Assembly (NCBI GenBank): GCA_027532905.1
Contig: JAPZUA010000002.1
Span: 1,054,001 to 1,118,000, forward strand
Direction of reading: 5' to 3'
Length of the DNA stretch: 64,000 nt
Origin: Magnetospirillum sp.
GTDB taxonomy: Bacteria; Pseudomonadota; Alphaproteobacteria; CACIAM-22H2
Shown: positions 34,505 to 43,290 of the stretch, in pieces
Layout: every line of letters begins with the position of its first letter
How positions within the stretch are numbered: position 1 is the first letter of the stretch
The notes under the pieces: model-generated
What the model was told of the DNA's origin: nothing
The model's database searches: none
What the model saw: only the letters and a program-made list of their open reading frames with translations
Translations under genes and position numbers: made by a program

Positions 34505-35935
34505 TCACGATACCGCGGCCCCGGTCGGCGGATTGACATGTGCGAGCCCCGTCGTGCGCCGCAGCAGCGGCAGCATCGCCAGCAGGGCCGCAAACAAGAG
34601 CCCGATCTCGATCGCATATACGACATTGTAGCCGGTCGCGGGATCGAGCCCGCGCGCGGCGGCAAACCAGGCGACGGCCTCGTAAACGATGCCGCCCGTC
34701 GCCACCGCAAGGCCGGCTGCCGAAGCCTGCACGGCCCCCCAAGCGCCAAGGGCGAGACCCGTCTGGTTTTTGGGCGCCAAGTTCATCGTCGCGGTCAAGG
34801 TGCCGTGGCCGAACAGCCCAGCCCCGAACCCGACTGCCGCGGTACCAAGGCCGAACAGCACGGGGGCTTCGAACGGGGCCGATGCGATCAGCGCCAAGTA
34901 AGCGGGAATGCCGACCAAAGCGCCGTAGCTTGCCATGCGGAACGGGTCGGCACCGCGGCCCAGCACGCGCGAGGCCAGGCCAAAGCCGAACAGCCCGCCG
35001 AGCGCGAGCGTGGCCGTGAGCGCCGTCGTGGTGCCGACCTCCATATGCAGTATCTGCCCGCCATAGGGCTCGAGCAGCACGTCGGACATGCTGAACGCCA
35101 TCGTGCCGAAACCGGTCGCAATCAAGCGGCGAATGGCACGGTCGCCGGCGACAAAATGGGCCCAGGCTTCCGCAAACGAGTGCTGCTTTTTTGCGGGCGC
35201 GGCGGCGGCCGCACCGTAGAGCGGCTTGCGCGGCTCCTGTTTCCACAACGCCACCACATTGAGCACGATCGTCGCGAGGGCCGCACCTTGGATGACCTGC
35301 ACGAGGCGCAGCGGCGAGAAATCCGCGAGCAGCCAGCCGAACAACAGGGCCGAGAAGATCATGCCCGCAAGCAGCATCACATACATGAGCCCGACGACTT
35401 TGGGCTGGGATTCGACGGGTGCGAGATCCGTCGCCAACGCGAGGCCCACGGTCTGCGTCATGTGGAGCCCCGCCCCCACCAGCAGAAACGCGAGGCCCGC
35501 ACCAAGCTGGCCAATCCAGGCCGGCGCATCGGCGGACTCGCCGCCACCGGCGAGAACAAGCAACGCGAACGGCATCAGCGCAAGGCCGCCGAACTGGATC
35601 ATCGTGCCGCGCCAGATGAAGGGCACGCGCCGCCAGCCCAGGGCCGAGCTGTGCGTGTCCGAACGGAAACCGATCAGCGCGCGGAAGGGCGCGAATATCA
35701 GCGGCAGCGAAATCATCACGCCGACCAAGGCGGCCGAGACGCCGAGTTCGACGATCATCACGCGGTTCAGCGTGCCGACCAGCAGCACCAGCGCCATTCC
35801 GACCGAAACCTGAAACAGCGACAGCCGCAGCAGACGGCCGAGCGGCAGATCCGGCGTCGCCGCATCCGCAAACGGCAAAAAGCGCGGGCCTGCCTGCAGC
35901 AGGAACAGCACGGCTTTCTGGCGCATTCCACTCAT
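34505..35935 (-). CDS. pucC: PucC/LhaA-type light-harvesting assembly factor
   Basis: A 476-residue membrane protein with about twelve transmembrane segments, of the BCH2/PucC branch of the major facilitator family. Conserved stretches are LNRVMIVELGVSAALVG, then RSDTHSSALGWRRVPFIW, which is diagnostic of this branch. It assists assembly of antenna complexes and may handle bacteriochlorophyll. ATG 35935 has GAGG upstream. It follows pucA after a strong hairpin, the usual pucBAC order. Confidence 0.92.
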   Translation of the reverse strand: MSGMRQKAVLFLLQAGPRFLPFADAATPDLPLGRLLRLSLFQVSVGMALVLLVGTLNRVMIVELGVSAALVGVMISLPLIFAPFRALIGFRSDTHSSALGWRRVPFIWRGTMIQFGGLALMPFALLVLAGGGESADAPAWIGQLGAGLAFLLVGAGLHMTQTVGLALATDLAPVESQPKVVGLMYVMLLAGMIFSALLFGWLLADFSPLRLVQVIQGAALATIVLNVVALWKQEPRKPLYGAAAAAPAKKQHSFAEAWAHFVAGDRAIRRLIATGFGTMAFSMSDVLLEPYGGQILHMEVGTTTALTATLALGGLFGFGLASRVLGRGADPFRMASYGALVGIPAYLALIASAPFEAPVLFGLGTAAVGFGAGLFGHGTLTATMNLAPKNQTGLALGAWGAVQASAAGLAVATGGIVYEAVAWFAAARGLDPATGYNVVYAIEIGLLFAALLAMLPLLRRTTGLAHVNPPTGAAVS

Positions 35936-36010
35936 CGCACGATCCTCTTTGCGGCCCTCTGTGCGGCCTTGCAAACGAAACGAGGCAAAAGCATCAGATC
36001 AAACGAAACA

Positions 36011-36038
36011 GGCCGGGATCCCGACTAGGACCCCGGCC
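36011..36038 (-). terminator. Hairpin between pucA and pucC
   Basis: GGCCGGGATCC (36011-36021) pairs with GGACCCCGGCC (36028-36038) across a six-base loop, with one wobble. On the minus strand it lies after pucA and before pucC, followed by a modestly T-rich run. It is probably a partial terminator or RNA-stabilising hairpin that makes antenna mRNA more abundant than pucC mRNA, as is common in puc and puf operons. Confidence 0.72.
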
Positions 36039-36066
36039 CGTTGACGTCGTCTGCCGTGCAGCCCCG

Positions 36067-36300
36067 TTACTTCGGGAGTTCCAGGGACGCAAACGCTTGC
36101 GCGCCCGGCGGTTGTCCTGTGGGAACGACCAGTTCCGAAACGATGCGCGGCTTGGCGCTGCCGTTCAGAAAGGCCGGGAACCACGTCGTGTTCGTGAGGA
36201 TGCACGCGTGAATGAACAGCGAGACCCCAAAGATGCCGACGGCGCCCATGGGGATGCCGACCGACGGTTTCACGACCAGCCACATTCTTCCGTAAAACAT
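36067..36300 (-). CDS. pucA: Peripheral light-harvesting alpha polypeptide (LH3-like)
   Basis: A 77-residue membrane polypeptide. It aligns without gaps to LH2 alpha of Rhodoblastus acidophilus: IGIP-like VGIP at 14-17, His31 (SLFIHACIL) that ligates bacteriochlorophyll, and TTWFPA at 38-43. Positions 44-45 are Phe-Leu where B850-type LH2 has Tyr-Trp. From the literature as I recall it, Phe-Leu is the pair of B800-820 (LH3) complexes. A 25-residue C-terminal extension follows. It lies after pucB (11 bp) and before pucC. Confidence 0.93.
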   Translation of the reverse strand: MFYGRMWLVVKPSVGIPMGAVGIFGVSLFIHACILTNTTWFPAFLNGSAKPRIVSELVVPTGQPPGAQAFASLELPK

Positions 36301-36311
36301 GGTGCGTTCTC

Positions 36312-36467
36312 CTATTTCAGCCAGGGCGTGAACATGTACGCCATCAGATGTGCGGCCAACGAAACCAGCGCGAAGATGCGCGTTCCGTCGATGATGTGAC
36401 GGTGGATCTCCTCCGCCTCCGGCAGCGTCAGGCCCGTCGGCCAGACTTTGGTGGGATCGTCGGACAT
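36312..36467 (-). CDS. pucB: Peripheral light-harvesting beta polypeptide
   Basis: A 51-residue antenna polypeptide. EAEEIHRHIIDGTRIF, then SLAAHLMAYMFTPWLK, matches LH2 beta. The His in AHLM ligates the B850-position bacteriochlorophyll and the earlier His sits near the B800 site. AGGAGG lies just before the ATG at 36467; longer versions of the frame have no support. First gene of pucBAC. Confidence 0.94.
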   Translation of the reverse strand: MSDDPTKVWPTGLTLPEAEEIHRHIIDGTRIFALVSLAAHLMAYMFTPWLK

Positions 36468-36814
36468 GTCGTTCCTCCTAGGGGTTCTTTGGGACTCAAG
36501 AGCGTGCAGATCCCGCACGCAGGGTTTTACAACTTGAGAACATGTCATCGACCCAAACGGAGGAATCGATGAACGGACAAACTTATCAAGCGAGCACGAC
36601 CACGCCAAGCGGAAATTTAACGGTTTATGTTTGTTTATGAATGGTTTTTGCGAATATCTCGCAATTCTACAGCACTAAACGGTACTCCAATATGTAAATC
36701 TAACCTGTCATAAATTTTTGTCGACATAAAGTTACAAATGACATGGCCCGAGTCGGCACCCCGATTGCGTGCTAGCGTCGCGCGCGAAATTCAGTCCAAA
36801 GGGAGAGCCAAGCC
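36468..36814. promoter_or_regulatory. Divergent puc / peroxiredoxin control region
   Basis: 347 bp between pucB (left) and a 1-Cys peroxiredoxin (right). At 36719-36736 it has TGT-N12-ACA, the exact PpsR/CrtJ consensus. A second copy with one mismatch (TGT-N12-TCA) lies at 36693-36710. A separate palindrome, TTGCGA-N5-TCGCAA, is at 36648-36664. PpsR represses photosynthesis genes in the presence of oxygen, so light-harvesting genes here should be off in air. No gene is visible. Confidence 0.78.
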
Positions 36815-37474
36815 ATGACCTTGCGCATCAACGCCGTTGCGCCGGACTTCACCGCCACCACGACCCAAGGCACGATCCATTTCCACGAATGGATCGGCGA
36901 CAGTTGGGCGGTGCTGTTTTCGCATCCCAAGGATTTCACGCCCGTCTGCACGACCGAGCTCGGCTACGTGGCGCGCCTCAAGCCCGAATTCGTCAAGCGC
37001 AACACGAAAGTGATCGGCCTCAGCGTCGATCCGGTCGAAAACCACGCGCGCTGGGCGGCCGACATCGAGGAAACGCAAGGCTCGAAGGTCGATTTCCCGA
37101 TGATCGGCGACCCTACGCTTGCAGTTGCAAAACTCTACGATATGCTGCCCGAGGCGGCAGGCAGCACGGCCGACGGCCGCACAGCGGCCGACAATGCGAC
37201 CGTGCGCACGGTCTTCATCATCGGCCCCGACAAGAAGATCAAAGCCATGCTGATCTATCCGATGACGTCGGGGCGCAATTTCGACGAAGTGCTGCGCCTG
37301 CTGGATTCCATCCAGCTCACCGCCAAGCACCAGGTCGCAACCCCGGTGAACTGGAAAAACGGCGAGGACGTGATCATCGCAGGTTCGGTCACCGACGACC
37401 AAGCCAAGGCCAAATATCCGGGCGGCTGGAAGGCGCCCAAGCCCTACTTGCGCATCGTGCCCCAGCCGAAATAG
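36815..37474 (+). CDS. 1-Cys peroxiredoxin (Prx6 type)
   Basis: A 219-residue peroxidase with PVCTTELGYVA, the catalytic cysteine motif of Prx6. The C-terminal domain ending in KAPKPYLRIVPQP is typical, and no resolving cysteine is evident. It detoxifies peroxides in the cytoplasm. GGGAG precedes the ATG at 36815. It is divergent from puc with a shared control region, which would fit the oxidative stress that bacteriochlorophyll brings. Confidence 0.92.
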   Translation: MTLRINAVAPDFTATTTQGTIHFHEWIGDSWAVLFSHPKDFTPVCTTELGYVARLKPEFVKRNTKVIGLSVDPVENHARWAADIEETQGSKVDFPMIGDPTLAVAKLYDMLPEAAGSTADGRTAADNATVRTVFIIGPDKKIKAMLIYPMTSGRNFDEVLRLLDSIQLTAKHQVATPVNWKNGEDVIIAGSVTDDQAKAKYPGGWKAPKPYLRIVPQPK

Positions 37475-37553
37475 GCGACTTGACCTGAATCAATGCAACC
37501 ATTCGCGCCGGTTGCCAATCTGCCGTCATCCTCGCAACACAAAGGAGATGGCG

Positions 37554-37727
37554 ATGGCAACCGGCGAAATGATCTATCTGGGTTTCGTGCTCGTCTTGTT
37601 TGCGACGTTTGCAGGCGTCGTTTTGTGGGTCTCGGCCGACGATGTGCGCAACCGCGCCAATCGGCGCACGAACCAGAACGCCGCCAACGACAGCAGCGTT
37701 TCCTTGCCGCAGCAGCGCGCGGCTTAA
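37554..37727 (+). CDS. Small single-span membrane protein, unknown
   Basis: A 57-residue protein. One hydrophobic segment (IYLGFVLVLFATFAGVVLWV) is followed by a charged tail. AAGGAGA precedes the second of two close ATGs (37554). It is reminiscent in size of CcoQ-like subunits, but no motif proves this. Confidence 0.55.
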   Translation: MATGEMIYLGFVLVLFATFAGVVLWVSADDVRNRANRRTNQNAANDSSVSLPQQRAA

Positions 37728-37737
37728 GCAACGCCGT

Positions 37738-39279
37738 TTAGACGACCGGGCCGAACGCGTCCGCCGGGCACGGGCGGATCGGAAAGCGTGCGCGCGGCGG
37801 GCCGGCTGCCGGATCGCTCATTCCCGCCGCGCACACGCGGCCTTGGCAAAAACCCATGCCGAGGCGCGTGGCCATTTTGAGTGCGGCGGGTGCGTCGAGA
37901 TCGAGCGCACGTGCCGCATCGAGATCGCGGCGCGTCACCGCTTCGCAGCGGCACACGATCGTTTCGGGTGCTGCCGATTGCGCGGGGATACGCAACCAGC
38001 GCCCAAGTGCGCGCGCGGCCGCTTCGAAGCTTTTGCGCCTGATACGCGCGCGCCGCACGGCCTCGACCATCTCCTGCGACGGCGTGCGGCCGAGCCGGGC
38101 CACGATCGCGGCGGCCGTCTCGGGCGCGTCGCACAAGGCGGCTTCCACGCCGCGCACGCCGCGCGTTTCGCCGATCGCATAGAGATCGGCAATGCTGGTT
38201 TCGCCGACGCCGTCCACGCGCGCATGCCAGCCGCCGAGTGCCGCATCGAAAGCGGTGTCGGCACCGGCGACCTGCACGAGATCGATATTCGCCATCAAGC
38301 CGTAGCCCGCACCGACGACCGCAACGTCGAAGCGGCGCGTGCGGCTGGGATCGTCCAATCTCGCGACCGTCGCCGACGCGACGGATTTGTCGCCATCCAC
38401 GCGCACAAGCGCATGCTTGCGCAAAATCGGCACGCGCGCGCGCATCAAGCGCAGCACGAAACCGGCGGCCCGGCCGAGCAGGCCCGGCGCCCCCAGCAAC
38501 GCGCGCAAGACGCTTGGCGACGGCAAGCCCGACGCATCGACGACCGCGACGAGTTCCACGCCGGCCGCGCGCATCTCGTCCGCGACGAGATAAAGCAGCG
38601 GCCCGCTGCCTGCGAGCAAGGTCGGCCCCCGCGGCACAATGCCCTGCCCCTTCGCCAGCGCCTGCAGGGCGCCGAGATTGAACACGCCCGGCAGTTCCCA
38701 GCCCGGTACGGCAACGTTGCGCTCGATGGCACCGGTCGCCAGCACCACGGCTTTGGCGTTCAAGATATGGCCGCGCCCGGCCGCATCAAGCGCCCACACT
38801 TCATGGCCGGCGCGAATGTCCAGGACCTCGATGCCCGCACGATGGGAAAGATGCTTGGCCGCTCCAACGCGACTGCGCAGCCATGCCCCGCTGCCTTGGT
38901 CGCGCCCGCGCGGCTTGCGCCACACATTGCCGCCGGGGGCCGCATCGGCATCGAGCAGCAGGGTCTCGACCCCTTCGGCCGCAAGGGCAAGCGCGCAAGC
39001 CGAGCCCGCCGGCCCGGCACCGATCACGACGGCTTCGCACGCCGGCAATGGCTGAGATGCAGACTCGCTGGGCTGCGCGCGGCAGGTGCGTTTGCCCTCG
39101 GCGTCCAGACATTGAAAGCAATGACCGATCGCGCACAGGGCCGGATGCGGGCCGCGCAAGAGAGCTTGCGCAAGGCGGCTGTGCGGCGGCGCGGATGTTT
39201 CGGCTTCGGGATCGGCTGCGGAATCGAGAGGGCGGAACAAAGCTTCGGTCCGTTTGAAATTGATCCCGAACCGTGTCAC
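37738..39279 (-). CDS. Fused HcnA/HcnB-like FAD oxidoreductase
   Basis: About 513 residues. Near the N terminus CAIGHCFQC...C gives a 2Fe-2S cysteine cluster of HcnA type. A Rossmann fold follows (VVIGAGPAGSACALALAAEG), with a second dinucleotide signature later (GSGPLLYLVADEM). The end has a BFD-like ferredoxin motif (CRCEAVTRRD, then GFCQGRVC). Separate HcnA and HcnB (opine/octopine or hydrogen cyanide synthase type) subunits thus appear to be one chain. The GTG at 39279 is my best start; earlier ATGs would lie in the opposite gene's leader. It is divergent from an HcnC-like gene, so the pair probably forms one amino-acid or opine dehydrogenase. Confidence 0.75.
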   Translation of the reverse strand: MTRFGINFKRTEALFRPLDSAADPEAETSAPPHSRLAQALLRGPHPALCAIGHCFQCLDAEGKRTCRAQPSESASQPLPACEAVVIGAGPAGSACALALAAEGVETLLLDADAAPGGNVWRKPRGRDQGSGAWLRSRVGAAKHLSHRAGIEVLDIRAGHEVWALDAAGRGHILNAKAVVLATGAIERNVAVPGWELPGVFNLGALQALAKGQGIVPRGPTLLAGSGPLLYLVADEMRAAGVELVAVVDASGLPSPSVLRALLGAPGLLGRAAGFVLRLMRARVPILRKHALVRVDGDKSVASATVARLDDPSRTRRFDVAVVGAGYGLMANIDLVQVAGADTAFDAALGGWHARVDGVGETSIADLYAIGETRGVRGVEAALCDAPETAAAIVARLGRTPSQEMVEAVRRARIRRKSFEAAARALGRWLRIPAQSAAPETIVCRCEAVTRRDLDAARALDLDAPAALKMATRLGMGFCQGRVCAAGMSDPAAGPPRARFPIRPCPADAFGPVV

Positions 39280-39307
39280 GAAAGACCGCAAGGAGCAACC
39301 GCCGCCT

Positions 39308-40510
39308 ATGCGCCGCATCGACACTGAGATCGCCGTTTTCGGCGCCGGAATCATGGGGGCTGCGTGCGCCGAAGCGCTCGCCGCCGCGGGCCATCGCGTC
39401 GTCTTGATCGATAGCGCATTGCCGAACGCGGGCAGCTCCGGGGCGTGCGACGGCTACGTGTCGGTCTCGACCAAAACGCCGGGCCCGGCTTTGGAAATGG
39501 CGGCGGCAAGCCAGCGCCTCTATCCCGCTTTGGCCAAGCGGCTGGGGCCTTCGCGAATCGAGTACAAGCGCTGCGGCGGGCTCATGCTGATCGAAGCGGC
39601 CGACGAGATCGCCAAGATGGACGCGCATTGCGCGCTGCTGCAAGCGGCCGGAGTCGATGCGCGCATGGTCGATCGGGCGGGCATGCTGGCGATCGAGCCC
39701 AACCTGTCGCCGGACTTGCACGGTGCGCTCGACGTGCCAGACGAGGCGCAAGTGACCCCCTATCTCGTCGTACTCGCCCTTGTCGCGGCCGCGCGGACAC
39801 GCGGCGTGGAAACGCTGTGGCACACCTCCGTCAAAGAATTCGACGTGGCGGGCGACCGCATCGCCAGGGCGCATCTCGAACGCGGCGACGGCGAACGCAT
39901 CGACTTGGCGGCCGAACAATTTGTGTTCTGTGCCGGCATTTGGAGCCGCGAACTAGGTGCCCTTGCTGGGCTCGAATTGCCGGTCGTCCCCCGCCGCGGC
40001 GAGCTTTTGGTCACCGCACGCGCCAAGCCGCTCGCCACGCGCTTTCTCGTATCGGCGCGCTACCTCACCGCCAAGCTCGATCCGGACGCCGCCAAATCCT
40101 CGCCCGACCCGCTCGTGCGCATGGGCTACGGCTTCACGCTCGAGGCCACGCCGCACGGCCAGCATATCGTCGGCAATACGCGCGTATTTGCGGGCTTCGA
40201 CCGGCGCGTGTCGGGCGACGGCTACCGCACCATTCTGGCCGAGGGCGCCAAGCGCGTCCCAGCACTTGCCAAAGCGACGATCCTGCGCGCCTTTGCGGGC
40301 CTGCGCCCGTTTGTGCCCGACAAGCGCCCCCTGCTCGGCCGCTCAGGCATACGGCGCAACGCGATCGTCGCCGCCGGGCACGAGGGCGACGGCATCACGC
40401 TCGCCCCGCTGACGGCGCAGATCGTCGCAGCACTCGCGGGCGGACACCCAAGCCCCTTCCCGCTTGCCGGCATGGAGCCCGACCGCTTCGCGAGCCCGCC
40501 CTTGCCCTAA
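39308..40510 (+). CDS. HcnC/DAO-family FAD-dependent amine oxidoreductase
   Basis: A 400-residue D-amino-acid-oxidase-like enzyme. The N-terminal FAD fold reads AVFGAGIMGAACAEALAAAG, and the C-terminal region has AGHEGDGITLAPLTAQ. AAGGAG lies before the ATG at 39308. It is divergent from the fused HcnAB-like gene with only 28 bp between the assumed starts, so a common promoter region and a joint complex are likely. Substrate is not determined; glycine, opine or proline are all possible for this group. Confidence 0.82.
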   Translation: MRRIDTEIAVFGAGIMGAACAEALAAAGHRVVLIDSALPNAGSSGACDGYVSVSTKTPGPALEMAAASQRLYPALAKRLGPSRIEYKRCGGLMLIEAADEIAKMDAHCALLQAAGVDARMVDRAGMLAIEPNLSPDLHGALDVPDEAQVTPYLVVLALVAAARTRGVETLWHTSVKEFDVAGDRIARAHLERGDGERIDLAAEQFVFCAGIWSRELGALAGLELPVVPRRGELLVTARAKPLATRFLVSARYLTAKLDPDAAKSSPDPLVRMGYGFTLEATPHGQHIVGNTRVFAGFDRRVSGDGYRTILAEGAKRVPALAKATILRAFAGLRPFVPDKRPLLGRSGIRRNAIVAAGHEGDGITLAPLTAQIVAALAGGHPSPFPLAGMEPDRFASPPLP

Positions 40511-40566
40511 GGTCCCAAGCACCGCACACTCGCAGCTCAAGAATCTTGTCGCCGGGAGCGAACGCA

Positions 40567-41841
40567 ATGTCAGCCGTGGTCGACCAGGACGACTTCCATC
40601 GTCGCCGCAGCATGGACCAGCGCGAGTGCGATCTTGCGGTCCGCAAACACGAGCTGTTCGCAAACAACCGTCCGGGCGGCCAGCGCGCCAATTTCAGCTA
40701 CCGCAACCTGACCGGCCTCAATCTCGCCTGCAAGAATCTGGCGGAGGCCGATTTCACCGGTGCCATCATGGTCGAGTGCGATCTGAGCGGCAGCGACCTG
40801 CAGCGCGCGATGCTGTTCTGCGTGAATCTGACCAAAGCCAAGCTCGTGCGCGCCAATCTCACGCGCGCGGACATGCGCGGTGCGGTCTTGAAAGGGGCCG
40901 ACCTCACGGCTGCCGAAATGTTCAACGCCGATCTGCGCGAAGGGGCGATCTTCACCAAGCGCCTCGCCTCCGACCTCGAAAACGTCGCGACGTCGGCCGA
41001 TCCCACGGATCTTTCGCGCGCGCGCATGGTCAACGCGAACCTCACGCAAGCCAACATGTCGGGCGCGGTCGCGGCGATGGCGGATTTCACCGACGCGATC
41101 CTCAAAGGGGCCAATCTCGCCAAGGCCAACCTCAAGAACGCGACGTTCGAAGGGGCCGATCTCGAAGGGGCCGACCTCTCGCGCGCCGACATGCGCGGGG
41201 CCGTGTTGCGCAACGCCAATCTCTACGGGACGACGATGGTGGCGGCCGACCGCACAGGCTGCGACGAGACCGGGGCTTTGACCGACCAGCCGCGCGGCAA
41301 GCCGATGTCGATGCTCAAGGAGTCGCTGCACATCCTCGTGCGCGACCATGGCGCCTGGATCGAAAGCGCCGGCGCCAAAGGCCGTCCGCTCGACATTTCC
41401 GGCTTCGATCTGCGCGATATCTCGTGGCCCGAACACGCGCTGCTCACCTCGCTGAAAGCGAAAGAGGCCTGCATCGCCAATGCGCGGTTCGACGGCACAT
41501 GGCTTCAGGCAAGCCTGTTCGAGGGGGCCGATCTGCGCGGTGCGATCTTCAAAAGTGCCGATCTGCGCGGCGCCAATCTAAAGGGCGCCAATCTCGTGCG
41601 CGCCGTGTTCGAAGGCTGCAATTTGGCCCCGCTCGTCGTGGCCTCGGGCCGGTCGCTGATCGCGCGCTTCGATGCGGCAGTGCTTCGCCATGCGAAGTTC
41701 CAGCACTGCCAGCTTGCCAACGTGTCGTTCGCGAATGCCGATCTGCGCTGGGTTTCGATGGCCGAATGCGACACCGCCGGTGCCGATTTTGCCGGTGCCA
41801 TCGGCGCACCCGCCGCACTCGCAGCACGCCCGCAGGGCTGA
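40567..41841 (+). CDS. Pentapeptide-repeat protein 1
   Basis: A 424-residue protein made mostly of A(D/N)LxX pentapeptides (for example ADLTAAEMFNADLREGA), which fold as a right-handed square beta helix. A non-repeat segment near the middle (LKESLHILVRDHGAWIES, then GRPLDISGFDLRD) splits the repeats in two. GGGAG precedes the ATG at 40567. The second pentapeptide protein in the window (47332-48627) has the same plan, so the two are paralogues. Family members range from DNA mimics to cytosolic scaffolds; the function here is unknown. Confidence 0.85.
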   Translation: MSAVVDQDDFHRRRSMDQRECDLAVRKHELFANNRPGGQRANFSYRNLTGLNLACKNLAEADFTGAIMVECDLSGSDLQRAMLFCVNLTKAKLVRANLTRADMRGAVLKGADLTAAEMFNADLREGAIFTKRLASDLENVATSADPTDLSRARMVNANLTQANMSGAVAAMADFTDAILKGANLAKANLKNATFEGADLEGADLSRADMRGAVLRNANLYGTTMVAADRTGCDETGALTDQPRGKPMSMLKESLHILVRDHGAWIESAGAKGRPLDISGFDLRDISWPEHALLTSLKAKEACIANARFDGTWLQASLFEGADLRGAIFKSADLRGANLKGANLVRAVFEGCNLAPLVVASGRSLIARFDAAVLRHAKFQHCQLANVSFANADLRWVSMAECDTAGADFAGAIGAPAALAARPQG

Positions 41842-41875
41842 GTTTGGCTTCGCCAAAAGAAACGGCTTGACCAAG

Positions 41876-41893
41876 CTACCTACCAGAAGGTAG
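41876..41893. promoter_or_regulatory. TetR operator, upstream copy
   Basis: CTACCTACCAGAAGGTAG, a palindrome with 5-bp outer arms, lies just ahead of the tetR start. The half-site CTACCTAC recurs at 42490-42497 before the SDR gene. Predicted autoregulatory site. Confidence 0.72.
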
Positions 41894-41902
41894 TTTCTCG
41901 TC

Positions 41903-42472
41903 ATGCTCATGTCGAACACCCGCGACGACCTTTTGGATGCCGCCGAAGCGCTGATGCGCAGGAACGGCTATTCGAGCGTCAGCTACGCCGATCTTGCCGC
42001 GCGCGTCGGCATCCGCAAAGCGAGCATCCACCATCATTTTCCGGGCAAAGCCGATCTCGGTGCGGCCCTTGTCGAACGCTACATCGCCCAGTTCGACGAA
42101 AAGACCGCCGCGATCGAAGTGCAGTTCTCCGATCTGCGCAGGCGCATGCGGGCCTACGGCGAAATCTATCTCCGCAGTCTTCAGGAAAGGCAATTCTGCC
42201 TGTGCGGGATGCTCGCAACGGAAACAGAGCTCCTGCCCGATGCGGTCCGCCAGAACGTCGAGCGCTTCTTCGTTCGTCAGACCGAATGGCTCGCGCAGAT
42301 CTACCTCGCGCAGCGCGCGTCGAAATCGGCGTCCGACCGCCAAGCGGCGCAGCGTGCCGCCGAGACGACGCTGTCGGCACTGCAAGGCGCCTTGTTGGTC
42401 GCCTGGGCGCGGCGCGATCCGCGCATCCTGGCGCGCGCCCTGGATGCAATCGAAGCAACGATCGACGGCTAA
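41903..42472 (+). CDS. TetR-family repressor
   Basis: A 189-residue regulator. The helix-turn-helix reads [19 protein letters not shown] (about residues 25-45), followed by the TetR linker FPGKADL. The C-terminal domain has Cys in RQFCLCGM, so a thiol or electrophile signal is possible. ATG at 41903. It probably represses itself and the downstream SDR-cupin genes, since an operator half-site precedes both. Confidence 0.88.
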   Translation: MLMSNTRDDLLDAAEALMRRNGYSSVSYADLAARVGIRKASIHHHFPGKADLGAALVERYIAQFDEKTAAIEVQFSDLRRRMRAYGEIYLRSLQERQFCLCGMLATETELLPDAVRQNVERFFVRQTEWLAQIYLAQRASKSASDRQAAQRAAETTLSALQGALLVAWARRDPRILARALDAIEATIDG

Positions 42473-42489
42473 AAATTTTGACGGCAAAA

Positions 42490-42503
42490 CTACCTACTGA
42501 TAG
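42490..42503. promoter_or_regulatory. TetR operator half-site before the SDR gene
   Basis: CTACCTACTGATAG repeats the CTACCTAC half-site of 41876-41893 but the second half is degenerate. It lies about ten bases ahead of the ribosome site of the SDR gene, where bound repressor would block transcription. Confidence 0.6.
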
Positions 42504-42513
42504 AGAGGCTAAT

Positions 42514-43290
42514 ATGGAGTTCGCAAACACACAAACGCTGATCCTCGGCGGCTCGGGCGGCATGGCGTCGGCAACGGCGGCCGAAATTCTGCGCGCGGGC
42601 GGCAGCGTCGTGCTCGCCGCACGCGGCAAGGACAAACTGGATGCGGCCAAGCGCGACCTCGCGAAGCTCGGCACGGTCGAGACCGAGTTGCTCGACCTTG
42701 CCGACGCTTCCGCCGTTGCGGAATTCGCACAAAGACTGCCAAGCGCCTACCCCGCCCTCACCGGCCTGGTCAATGCGGCCGGCCGATTCATTCCGCGCTC
42801 TTTCGTCGAACACACGCCCGCCGACTACGACAGCTACCACGACATAAATCGCGGGACGTTTTTTGTGACCCAAGCCTTGGCGCGGTCGCTGATCGCGCGC
42901 AAGAGCGCGGGCGCCATCGTCAATATCGGGTCGATGTGGGCCAAACAGGCCGTTCAGGCGACGCCGTCGTCGGCCTATTCGATGGCGAAGGCAGGCCTCC
43001 ATTCGCTGACGCAGCATCTGGCGATGGAACTCGGCGTCCACGGCATCCGGGTCAATGCCGTGTCGCCGGCGGTCGTCGAAACGCCGATCTATGAAGGCTT
43101 CATCCCGAAGGCAGACGTGCACGCCGCCCTACAGGGGTTCAACGCCTTCCATCCGATCGGCCGGATCGGCACCGCGCAAGACGTCGCATCTGCCGTTGCG
43201 TTTCTGCTGTCCTCGAAGGCGGCCTGGGTCACCGGTGCGGTATGGGACGTCGATGGCGGCGTCATGGCGGGCCGCAATGCCTACAACTGA
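42514..43290 (+). CDS. Short-chain dehydrogenase/reductase
   Basis: A 258-residue NAD(P)-dependent enzyme. The cofactor motif is [14 protein letters not shown], a divergent GxxxGxG. Catalytic residues are Ser in NIGSMWAK and YSMAK (Tyr, Lys). The end [13 protein letters not shown] is typical. GAGAGG precedes the ATG. It overlaps the cupin gene by 14 bp. The substrate is unknown; induction by an electrophile or aldehyde would fit the TetR context. Confidence 0.88.
   Translation: MEFANTQTLILGGSGGMASATAAEILRAGGSVVLAARGKDKLDAAKRDLAKLGTVETELLDLADASAVAEFAQRLPSAYPALTGLVNAAGRFIPRSFVEHTPADYDSYHDINRGTFFVTQALARSLIARKSAGAIVNIGSMWAKQAVQATPSSAYSMAKAGLHSLTQHLAMELGVHGIRVNAVSPAVVETPIYEGFIPKADVHAALQGFNAFHPIGRIGTAQDVASAVAFLLSSKAAWVTGAVWDVDGGVMAGRNAYN

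Noticed and set aside
36693-36710. Second full PpsR box
   Set aside because: The right half is TCA, not ACA; described only as a one-mismatch copy.
39445-41841. 798-codon frame spanning the HcnC-like gene
   Set aside because: Only the part from 40567 (pentapeptide protein) is real; the upstream part is an out-of-frame Arg-rich shadow.
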